This document shows positions 35,404 through 42,661 of a stretch of DNA of 64,000 nt, piece after piece (the stretch's first letter is position 1; each line of letters begins with the position of its first letter). Where the stretch lies: the NCBI GenBank assembly GCA_033763835.1, contig JANRJS010000032.1, positions 62,001 through 126,000 on the forward strand, written 5' to 3'. The notes under the pieces are model-generated. The model was not told the origin of the DNA and made no database searches. It was given only the letters and a program-made list of their open reading frames with translations. The translations under genes were made by a program, and so were the position numbers. The stretch is from JAPKYZ01 sp033763835. Its GTDB lineage: Bacteria; Acidobacteriota; Terriglobia; Bryobacterales; Bryobacteraceae.

Positions 35404-36423
35404 CTAAGAGGCATGGCGGAGGCTCCGGATCATCTCGTAGTCGTGCGGCGCAGCATAGGTTGTGAAGCGCGCATTCAAGCTCGCGACGTTCCGACTATCT
35501 GCTGCCGGAACCTCTTTGCCCTCGATCCACGTCCGATACAACTCGTCGTAGTGTTGCCCGGCGAACGTGCGCTTTTGCTCCCGGAAGTGAACGATCCGCT
35601 CGGCGTCTAGACCGGTAAAGTTGCGCGTATCGAATTTTCGCCGCGCCTCAAAGTAGTCGAGCAACTCCGCGTGTTCCGGTGAGACTGTCTTTGCCTCGCT
35701 TGAGACGCTCGATGAGAACATTCTGTGAAAGATCGCCTCGGCTTTCACGAACCAGCGCGACTCCGTTGCCGCATAGACAACCTCGAACTCGCGTAGCGCG
35801 GTGAGCAACGGGCCGTACTGACGCAGGTACGTTGCGAAGCCTTCAAGCGACTGCGCTCCTTCGTCCACGTAGACAAAATGAACCACAGGCGGCGGAGAGA
35901 GGGGCGTCGCAACGTCGCAAGGGTCGAGAAAGATGGGAAGCTTGTCCACGAAGAAGCGCGAGGTCGCTTCCGTAGACTTGCGGGATTGGTACTTCCGTCC
36001 CGGTAAGGCAGTCAAATCGATGCCGCGCTCGATCACGAAATACTCGACCTTCTCGGGTTCGGCGGTTAGGAATCGCTTGTCGGGGTGAGCCAAGGCGAAG
36101 TCGAGGCACATCAGCTTGCGCTTGACGGTAAGGGGAGCTTTCTCGCGGCGGTTGCGATTGTCCGCTTGGCCCAAGCGGCTGTAGAGCGCCTTGGCGCGGA
36201 CGTGATAGACGATCTGGTTTAGGCCGAATCGCGAGCTCAATGCGTGGCGGCGAGTGCGAAGTTTCTCGACGAAGCGCTGCGCGCGCGCGCCCCGAGCCTG
36301 GCCGATAAAGTCGTTGAACTGGCGGCGGACGAAATAGCCGGAGTGCTGGGCGGCGAGGCAGAGAAAGCGCGCCTCGTCTTCGTCGTATCCGTAGGCCGTC
36401 AATCGTCGGAGCGCTTCGTCCAT
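35404..36423 (-). CDS. Replication-relaxation-like protein of the conjugative module
   Basis: 339 residues. ATG 36423 has AAGGGA at a good distance; a TTG at 36438 would overlap the previous stop. The N-terminal 85 residues look like a winged helix (GYDEDEARFLCLAAQHSGYF, then QRFVEKLRTRRHA, then VYHVRAKAL). The central part has VVHFVYVDEGAQSLEGFATY, like the acidic core of replication-relaxation proteins. No HUH or tyrosine relaxase motif is present. Its position between the oriT candidate and a related gene suggests a role in transfer initiation. The family call is weak. Confidence 0.45.
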   Translation of the reverse strand: MDEALRRLTAYGYDEDEARFLCLAAQHSGYFVRRQFNDFIGQARGARAQRFVEKLRTRRHALSSRFGLNQIVYHVRAKALYSRLGQADNRNRREKAPLTVKRKLMCLDFALAHPDKRFLTAEPEKVEYFVIERGIDLTALPGRKYQSRKSTEATSRFFVDKLPIFLDPCDVATPLSPPPVVHFVYVDEGAQSLEGFATYLRQYGPLLTALREFEVVYAATESRWFVKAEAIFHRMFSSSVSSEAKTVSPEHAELLDYFEARRKFDTRNFTGLDAERIVHFREQKRTFAGQHYDELYRTWIEGKEVPAADSRNVASLNARFTTYAAPHDYEMIRSLRHAS

Positions 36424-36434
36424 TGGAAATCCCT

Positions 36435-37610
36435 TCAACTGCGGAGAAGTTCGGCCACCAGATCGTGATTGTCGAGAACGGCCGCGAGCCGGCCAGATCG
36501 CGTGTCGGCGTAGACTTTGAAACCGGCGGAAGCCTTCGCTCGAATGTGGGCGGCGCGATAGTTGCGCGTGGCCAATTCGAGGTCAATCGAGCGTTCTTCT
36601 CCCTCCCGCGTCTCATACTCGACGCGCAAATCGGGCAAGACGAGCCGGCCATCCACAACCTCCAGGCCGTTCTCGCGGGCGATTTCCTGTTGGCGCTCAG
36701 CGTAGGCGAGCGCGGACAAATCGTGGGCTTTAGCGAGCGGCGAGTAAGCCCGCTTCTTCAGTTCGTAGTCGAGGACGACACGGGTCACGCGTCCGCCTTC
36801 GCCCTCGATGCGCTCCGACTCGGCGAGGTACATCCGGTAAATCGCGGCATCGTGTTCCAGCTCGCGCGGCTTCACCAAGCCCGAATAGAGAGCTTGATCC
36901 GAGCGTTCCGTGGCCTTCAACAGCCTCTTTCCTTGCCGCGTCAGCGCGACAACGGAGATGCTTTTGCCGTTGCCGTTGAGGGCCACAGTATGGCGTTCCG
37001 CCAGTCCGGCGGCGATGAGATTCTTCAGATCGCGCTCCAAGTTGCGCAGCTTCCCGTCATAGTGGACACGTGCCAACTCCGGGACAGCCACGGTGCGAAA
37101 TCGCCCGGCTTCCCAGAGGACCTGCTTCTGCGCACTGCTCAGATCGTGGCTTTCGCGCTCCGGGTGCCGACGGACGACAGTTCGCTCCCGCGCCGACTGC
37201 GCGCTAGCTGCTCCGCGGAGCCTTTCGAGATCACGGCTCGCCTCATACCGGACGCTTTTTCGCTGTTGGAGACCCTGCGCCGTATAGGCGCGGCCCAGTT
37301 CGGCACCTTTGACCTGAACGCTGGCGAACTCATAGCTGATCCCGTTCCAACGTCCGTTCGACTGGACGCTCGGTAACGGCCGGATCTCCTCCGCGGCTAG
37401 CCGGTCGAAGAATTCTTCGAGCGATGGCGAGTCTTTGGCCGCGCGGTCGATCCGCTCGCGGAGATCGGCGAGATCGAAGGCGAGTGGCTTCTTTTCGTTC
37501 GCCTGCTCGCCGCTTGCGCCGCCGCGTCCTTGCGACATGGTCATGCGGCTGCGCGGCTTGGGCTTCTCTTCCCTCTCGCCTACTTCGCGGGGATCGATGT
37601 CTCGGCTCAT
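36435..37610 (-). CDS. Relaxase-associated protein with replication-relaxation-like winged helix
   Basis: 391 residues. Residues 60-125 (FFDRLAAEEIRPLPSVQSNG, then GISYEFASVQVKGAELGRAY) resemble the C-terminal accessory part of MOB relaxases. Residues 160-245 are winged-helix-like (LSSAQKQVLWEAGRF, LRNLERDLKNLIAAGLAERH, VVALTRQGKRLL). The C-terminus (VLPDLRVEYE, then SIDLELATRNYRAAHIRAKA) has the acid-acid-Lys arrangement of PD-(D/E)xK-like folds. No catalytic relaxase domain is visible, yet this is the strongest candidate for the nicking or origin-binding role in the window. Confidence 0.5.
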   Translation of the reverse strand: MSRDIDPREVGEREEKPKPRSRMTMSQGRGGASGEQANEKKPLAFDLADLRERIDRAAKDSPSLEEFFDRLAAEEIRPLPSVQSNGRWNGISYEFASVQVKGAELGRAYTAQGLQQRKSVRYEASRDLERLRGAASAQSARERTVVRRHPERESHDLSSAQKQVLWEAGRFRTVAVPELARVHYDGKLRNLERDLKNLIAAGLAERHTVALNGNGKSISVVALTRQGKRLLKATERSDQALYSGLVKPRELEHDAAIYRMYLAESERIEGEGGRVTRVVLDYELKKRAYSPLAKAHDLSALAYAERQQEIARENGLEVVDGRLVLPDLRVEYETREGEERSIDLELATRNYRAAHIRAKASAGFKVYADTRSGRLAAVLDNHDLVAELLRS

Positions 37611-37615
37611 AACAA

Positions 37616-37906
37616 TTACTCGCTGAGGCGGCGCGACAGTTCGTCGGAAATGCTTTCGCCGGTGCGGATCTGCTTCTCGATATGGGCAAGCTTGCGGCCC
37701 GTTTCCTTGAGCAGCAACTTACGGACGACGACGTACATCAGCGCGAACAAATTCAGAAACAAGAGGGCCGCGAAGAGGGCAATCGTCTTCCCATACTTCT
37801 CGATCAGCAGCGAGCGGTAGGGAATCAGGAAGGTGCATTCCTGGAGCAGCAGGAAGCCAATTGCAAGGAAGATCACCGTGGTGGCAAAGAAGATGTTCGT
37901 AATCAT
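37616..37906 (-). CDS. Small two-helix membrane protein of the transfer operon
   Basis: 96 residues with two hydrophobic segments (FFATTVIFLAIGFLLL and IALFAALLFLNLFALMYVVV) and a charged cytoplasmic tail (KLAHIEKQIRTGESISDELS). It lies 6 bp after VirB8 in the same operon. No family is recognised; a role as a channel accessory or entry-exclusion protein is possible. Confidence 0.65.
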   Translation of the reverse strand: MITNIFFATTVIFLAIGFLLLQECTFLIPYRSLLIEKYGKTIALFAALLFLNLFALMYVVVRKLLLKETGRKLAHIEKQIRTGESISDELSRRLSE

Positions 37907-37912
37907 CGCGCC

Positions 37913-38608
37913 TCACTGAAACGCCTGGTCTTCGCGGAAATAGGTGATCGTGAGACCCAGCGGGTTCACGGGAATCCAGGCGTTCGGGACGCGTTCGCGC
38001 ACGACGAAGATGAAGCTCGCGACGTACTTCTCGCGCTTCGATTCGATGCGGTCCGTCATTGTGTAGTACACCTTGTCGAAATCGACCGTCGCTTTGTAGG
38101 GTGACTGGCGAAGATCCTCGATCGAAACATTCTTGATCTGGATCTCGATCTCCTCGCCCTGCCCGGCGAGGAAGGTCTCGATGGTTCTGTTCTTCTTGTT
38201 GGCCTCGATGGTCGCGTCCGTAAGCCGCCCGTCGAGGAAGTAGAGCGACCGTGCGAAGTTCTCGCGCACAGTGGCGCGCATCCGCCCGTAATACTTGGTG
38301 ACGAACTGAATGAGGAAATATTTGAGCTCCGCGTCGCGCGGCTCGTAGCTCATGCTCTCGTAGGCAACGGCTTCGGCGCGGCCAACTTCGTTGATTCGAA
38401 TCACCAGTGGCTTGAAGTTCTGGAAAGTCTGAAAGGTTTTTAGATTGAGGACGAGCAGACCCAAGGAGACAAGGGTCAGACAAAGGACCGCGATCCGTAG
38501 ATAGCGGTTCATGACGACGGCGGAGCCGTAGTGTTCAAGATACTTCCTTGCGGCGCCGGGCATTTCATTCGGCGGCGGCAACACGCGACTGGCTTCCAGC
38601 GATGTCAT
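37913..38608 (-). CDS. virB8: VirB8/TrbF-type channel protein
   Basis: 231 residues. A cytoplasmic N-terminus (about 35 residues) is followed by one membrane helix (IAVLCLTLVSLGLLVLNL) and a periplasmic NTF2-like domain, with RDAELKYFLIQFVTKYYG and the closing YVASFIFVVRERVPNAWIP. VirB8 nucleates the type IV secretion core at the inner membrane. The ATG follows AGGAGACC. It is 10 bp after VirB6. Confidence 0.82.
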   Translation of the reverse strand: MTSLEASRVLPPPNEMPGAARKYLEHYGSAVVMNRYLRIAVLCLTLVSLGLLVLNLKTFQTFQNFKPLVIRINEVGRAEAVAYESMSYEPRDAELKYFLIQFVTKYYGRMRATVRENFARSLYFLDGRLTDATIEANKKNRTIETFLAGQGEEIEIQIKNVSIEDLRQSPYKATVDFDKVYYTMTDRIESKREKYVASFIFVVRERVPNAWIPVNPLGLTITYFREDQAFQ

Positions 38609-38618
38609 CGAAGGTCTC

Positions 38619-39446
38619 CTAGAATCGAGGAATCACACTTTCGCCGGAGCGGCCGGCGAAGATCGAGTTCACGAGCGACGGGATCTTCACAATGCCGTAC
38701 GTGAACGCAAACAGCAAGAAAACGAGGGGCAGAAACAGCAGTGCCATGGTTGCGCCGTCGTAGGGCGGCGGGTGCGCATCGATGAAATGGTTGAGCAGAC
38801 TGCCCATCACGAAGATGTAGGCATTCGCGATCACGGGATAGAAAGCGTATTGAAGCAGCGCCTTGAGCCAGTTCCAGAAGAGCCAGTCGAGCTGCGGAAC
38901 TATGAAAAACGGAATGAAGACCGGGCCGATGAGAACGGCGATGGCGATCGCAATGTAGCCGAAGGCGATGACGGCGAAGGCGGCGGCTTCGGCGATGATG
39001 ATGGCGAGCACGAGGATCACGAAGTGGACGATTTCGAGAATGCTCGCGAGAATCATCGTCGGCGTCTCGATGCCCAGATACATCGAGTCGAGCCGCGTCT
39101 TCACTTCCTGGAGTGTCGCGATATTGATCTGCCGGGCGAGATTTGTTCCCTGGTCGGTGATCAGTCGGTAGAAGCTCGTTCCGAATCCGGGAATCGGATT
39201 CGAGTAATAGGTGATCATTGCGTAGCCAAAGGCGATGGTCAATATGAGCGTCGCGAACTGATCGAGCGGAAAACCGCTGCGGCCGCTGGCGCTCGCCAGT
39301 GCGGTTTTCACGCCGAACCAGACCAGGAGGATGAGCGCGAAGCCGCGGAACAGATTCAGACCGAGCGTCTGAAACAGACCCGAATGCGTCGTCATCAGGT
39401 CGGTCAAGAAGGCAAAGAGATCGCTCATCGAGTCCGGTGTCGGCAC
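38619..39446 (-). CDS. virB6: VirB6/TrbL-type polytopic membrane protein
   Basis: 275 residues with at least five hydrophobic segments, including FRGFALILLVWFGVKTAL, IVHFVILVLAIIIAEAAAFA, VIAFGYIAIAIAVLIGPVFI and LLFLPLVFLLFAFTYGIV. The central GPVFIPFFIVPQLDWLFWNW is typical of TrbL/VirB6. It would form the inner-membrane pore through which DNA passes. GTG 39446 has AGGAGG upstream; ATG 39428 is an alternative. Confidence 0.82.
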   Translation of the reverse strand: MPTPDSMSDLFAFLTDLMTTHSGLFQTLGLNLFRGFALILLVWFGVKTALASASGRSGFPLDQFATLILTIAFGYAMITYYSNPIPGFGTSFYRLITDQGTNLARQINIATLQEVKTRLDSMYLGIETPTMILASILEIVHFVILVLAIIIAEAAAFAVIAFGYIAIAIAVLIGPVFIPFFIVPQLDWLFWNWLKALLQYAFYPVIANAYIFVMGSLLNHFIDAHPPPYDGATMALLFLPLVFLLFAFTYGIVKIPSLVNSIFAGRSGESVIPRF

Positions 39447-39482
39447 GGGAAGCCTCCTGGTCTGGGGGTTGTGGGGATGGAG

Positions 39483-40298
39483 CTACAGGCGGTAGCCGAG
39501 CAATTCGGCGGTCCAACTGGAAGATTGGGCGTTGATGACGTTGCGGCCTTCACCCATTAGGCGGATGTGCGTGTTGATCGCCTTCACTTCCGCGTCGCGC
39601 TTCCGCTTCGAATCGACGACTTGTTGCTCGGCGAGAGACACGAGCAGCTTGTTCGTGTCTTGGCCGTTTCTCAAGGCGATGACGGTCGCGGCATTGATTT
39701 TGTTGAGCACGCCGACCTCGGTGTTGTAGTTCGGATCGGCGGAAAGCGAGTCGTCCTCGAGTCCCTGGATCGCGGTTTCGACGGCGGTGGCGTTTCGGCG
39801 CAAAGCGCCGACAGCCTCGATGCCGTGCTGGTTCGCGCCGTCCGTCAGTTCGATGGTCGCGTAGCGCTTCATGAGGCGGTCGCGCTGATCGGCGGGAACG
39901 TTGCCCATCGCCGCACCGTAGGCGAGCAACCGTTCGGCGGACTCGAAGTAGCCGGTCGCGGCGTTGAGTCCGCTGTTGACGGCGGACATCCAACCGCCCG
40001 TCGTGCCGTAGGTGTTAGTCGCCGAAGGATATCGCCACGGTGTCAAGGCGGCGCGGTAGCGCGTCGCCATCGCGACGGGAATGCGCCGGGCCATGACGAG
40101 CATGTGGTCGTACTGCCCGCGGACCACCGTGTAGGTTTGAACGAGTTGCCGGTACTGCGCTTCAAGCTGGCGCAGTTGGTTGATCGCCTCGATCCAGTTT
40201 GTGGGATCGAAGACGGTGATGCTAAATCCGAACTGGGCGCGAACGAGCCCTGCGCTCAGCCCAACGAATGCGGCGGCAATCAAAAAGGTGCGTTTCAT
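39483..40298 (-). CDS. virB5: VirB5/TrbJ-type pilus-tip or adhesion protein
   Basis: 271 residues from ATG 40298, which opens a signal peptide (KRTFLIAAAFVGLSAGLVRA) and overlaps the stop of the upstream small gene (ATGA). The mature protein is mostly helical, with FDPTNWIEAINQLRQLEAQY at the N-terminus, typical of TrbJ/VirB5. The frame is open for 109 codons upstream but that DNA belongs to the neighbouring small gene. It probably caps the conjugative pilus. Confidence 0.8.
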   Translation of the reverse strand: MKRTFLIAAAFVGLSAGLVRAQFGFSITVFDPTNWIEAINQLRQLEAQYRQLVQTYTVVRGQYDHMLVMARRIPVAMATRYRAALTPWRYPSATNTYGTTGGWMSAVNSGLNAATGYFESAERLLAYGAAMGNVPADQRDRLMKRYATIELTDGANQHGIEAVGALRRNATAVETAIQGLEDDSLSADPNYNTEVGVLNKINAATVIALRNGQDTNKLLVSLAEQQVVDSKRKRDAEVKAINTHIRLMGEGRNVINAQSSSWTAELLGYRL

Positions 40299-40582
40299 GG
40301 TTGACTCTCTTTCTTGGTGGATTCTCTTGGTTTCTTGGGTTGAAGGTCTGGGAGCCGGAACTTCTTTTGCTCCTCGGTCCATTTCGAGGAGTGGTCGCGA
40401 AGGAGTTGCTCCTCGATGTGCCGGTCGATGGAGCGCGACGGACGTTGGAGATTCCGCCAAAGCAGGTAGCCGCATTGTGCAACGAAAGCGAGAAATAGGA
40501 CGCCGACGGCGACAAGTCCGGCCAGCTTCAAGGCGAAAAGACGGGGCGACAGCCGTTTCAAAAGCAATAAGCGAAGCAACAT
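40295..40582 (-). CDS. Small single-pass membrane protein between VirB10 and VirB5
   Basis: 95 residues. One membrane helix (LKLAGLVAVGVLFLAFVAQC) follows a basic N-terminus; the C-terminal half is very charged (WTEEQKKFRLPDLQPKKPRE). A strong GAGGAGGA ribosome site precedes the ATG. In this position many Trb clusters encode small lipoproteins or TrbK-like exclusion proteins, but no lipobox is present here. Confidence 0.65.
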   Translation of the reverse strand: MLLRLLLLKRLSPRLFALKLAGLVAVGVLFLAFVAQCGYLLWRNLQRPSRSIDRHIEEQLLRDHSSKWTEEQKKFRLPDLQPKKPRESTKKESQP

Positions 40583-40593
40583 GAATTCCTCCT

Positions 40594-41838
40594 CTAGAGA
40601 TCACTGGGCATGGTGTGCCGTTCATAGGCCGGCAATATCAAGTCACCAGAAAGAACGACCTTTACGCGGTGCCCCTCGCGGATGGTGAAGGTCGGCAAAA
40701 TGTTCAAATACCTATCTAGAATTCGAAGCGAGCTTTGCGACAGATTCGCGGTGACGCCCTGGCGGTAGAGATCGCCCGTCGATGCGTTAAAGCCAGAGCC
40801 GGTGTTAATGCTGCCAAGGCCGGCAATTGCGCCGACTGCGAGAGAAACGCCAAAAATCTGCCCATAGTGGTTGTTGACCTTATCGCGAAGACCGGTCTCG
40901 CCGATTTGGTTCAATCCCTGGAACTGGTCGAGATTAACCGAGAAGCCGTCCGGCATGACGATGCGGTGGAAGAACACGGCAAGCCGCTGCTGGCCGAAAC
41001 TGTCGTTTCGCTTCGCTTCTCCGAGCACGCGGCTACCTTTCGGAATCAGGACATGCTGGCGGTCGCGTGAATAGACGTCGGTCGTCACCATGCAGTTCAC
41101 GGGTCCGTTGAAGCTCCCGCTCAGCCGATTCGTGAGAACGGTTTCGAGGATCGTGCCTTCGAAGAGCCGGTATTGCTTGCCTTCGGCCTTTTGTAACTCG
41201 TGATCGGTCGCCGCTCGCGTCGTGGGCGGCATCGGAGTAGGCATAGCGGCACTCTCTTGCTTCTTATCGGCTTGCTGCGCAGACGGTTTCAGCGCACGAG
41301 TCTCGGGGGTAGACGCGTCTTCCTTTCGGTAGCTCAAGGCGAGGTTCGACGCGAACAGGGATTGGTACTCGCGCTTTTCTTTGTCCGCCTCGATAGGATC
41401 TTTCTCGGGTTTCGGCGGAGGCGGCTGATACGCCTGCGCCGGGTACGGCGGTGGCGCGTAGGGATTGCCCGGCGTACCCGACGGCGACATCGCTTGGGGG
41501 ACAGGCTGAAGAAGCGCCTGCTTGGCTTGTTCCAACTGCGCTTGTTCGGCGGCGAGTTTTCGCGCCTGCTCGTCGATTCGGTTCCGATACTCCTGAATCC
41601 GCGCGAGATTCGGATCGATGACCGGCGCCGGTTTCTGCGCCGCCGTGGAAGACGCGGGCTTTGATGGCGCGCCTCCGCCGCTGAAGGCGATAGCCCCCAC
41701 CATCACCACCGTGATCGCGAGAATCACATAAGTCTGAGTGTTCTTGGGCAGCACGCCCGGAGGCCGCACTGCTTTGTCGCGGACCTCGCTTTCGAGCGGC
41801 AAAGGCATTTGCGAAGGATCGCGATTCGACTCGTTCAT
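40594..41838 (-). CDS. virB10: VirB10/TrbI-type channel scaffold protein
   Basis: 414 residues from ATG 41838 (GGAG upstream). A short cytoplasmic N-terminus leads to a membrane helix (TYVILAITVVMVGAIAFSGG), then a Pro/Gln-rich periplasmic linker (about 70-190) and the TrbI beta-barrel domain with LFEGTILETVLTNRLSG, then RDRQHVLIPKGSRVLGEAKR and the closing REGHRVKVVLSGDLILPAY. VirB10 spans the envelope and couples ATP energy to the outer-membrane pore. Confidence 0.9.
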   Translation of the reverse strand: MNESNRDPSQMPLPLESEVRDKAVRPPGVLPKNTQTYVILAITVVMVGAIAFSGGGAPSKPASSTAAQKPAPVIDPNLARIQEYRNRIDEQARKLAAEQAQLEQAKQALLQPVPQAMSPSGTPGNPYAPPPYPAQAYQPPPPKPEKDPIEADKEKREYQSLFASNLALSYRKEDASTPETRALKPSAQQADKKQESAAMPTPMPPTTRAATDHELQKAEGKQYRLFEGTILETVLTNRLSGSFNGPVNCMVTTDVYSRDRQHVLIPKGSRVLGEAKRNDSFGQQRLAVFFHRIVMPDGFSVNLDQFQGLNQIGETGLRDKVNNHYGQIFGVSLAVGAIAGLGSINTGSGFNASTGDLYRQGVTANLSQSSLRILDRYLNILPTFTIREGHRVKVVLSGDLILPAYERHTMPSDL

Positions 41839-41842
41839 GTTG

Positions 41843-42661
41843 CTACTCCGTGCGCGCGAAACCGAGCTTCTTCTTGCCAATAGCGAGGTAGCCGCTATCG
41901 AGCACCTTGGCCACGGTGTAAAGCCCTTCGTTGAAGTCGAACTCGACCAGATTCGGCTTCCCGTCCTTCACCTCGTACAGAGCCGGTGTCTCCTGCGGAT
42001 TCGCGCGGATGTAAGTGAACTTGCCGTCGTGATACATGGCCGAAACGCGAAATAGCTTGTCCGCGGGCGCGAATCGGTAAGCGTGCCGGAGCTTCGCCGG
42101 ATATTCGGAACGGAGGCGGCTCAACTCGCGTTCGATAGTCACCTGAGCTTGTTCGGCCGCATCGCGAGCTTGGCTGCGCGCGATTTCGGCTTGCTGCCGG
42201 TAATCGTCGATTTGCGAGAAAGGAACGAAACGAGGCTGGCCGTTGATCGCCGCGAGCGCCGACTCTTCCTTCGGTTCGACAAAGACCTTCAAATCGGGCT
42301 CGGCATTTGCCGATTCCGAAATCTCGCGCAAAACGAAACTGTAGACGTTACCCGAGGCCGTGATGAGGTTGAGATTCGTCTCGGCCTTGGGCTTCGCGGG
42401 TTTGACATGAGCGAAATTTGCCGTGCCATTGACGATCCAGAACTCCTTGTCGCCGCAAGTGAAGTCGAGGATGACTTCGTTCTTTGGCAGCACGATAAGA
42501 GTTGTGAACCGAACTTTAGCTTTCACCGGAACAATATCGCGCTCGCCGTATGTGACGGCGCGCGCGCCCAGCGCGGGCGCAATCAAGGGGCCGTCCTGCG
42601 CCCGAAGAAAGGAACCACAGGCAAGGAGGAGAGAAAGGGAGATGAGTTGGGATCGCATCAT
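41843..42661 (-). CDS. virB9: VirB9/TrbG-type outer-membrane complex protein
   Basis: 272 residues with a signal peptide (LISLSLLLACGSFLRA). The N-terminal beta domain contains VRFTTLIVLPKNEVILDFTC, and the C-terminal domain has FTYIRANPQETPALYEVKDG and LDSGYLAIGKKKLGFA, as in TrbG/VirB9. A helical insert with repeated Ala/Gln/Arg (about 160-195) lies between them. Its start overlaps the VirB4 stop (ATGA). Confidence 0.88.
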   Translation of the reverse strand: MMRSQLISLSLLLACGSFLRAQDGPLIAPALGARAVTYGERDIVPVKAKVRFTTLIVLPKNEVILDFTCGDKEFWIVNGTANFAHVKPAKPKAETNLNLITASGNVYSFVLREISESANAEPDLKVFVEPKEESALAAINGQPRFVPFSQIDDYRQQAEIARSQARDAAEQAQVTIERELSRLRSEYPAKLRHAYRFAPADKLFRVSAMYHDGKFTYIRANPQETPALYEVKDGKPNLVEFDFNEGLYTVAKVLDSGYLAIGKKKLGFARTE

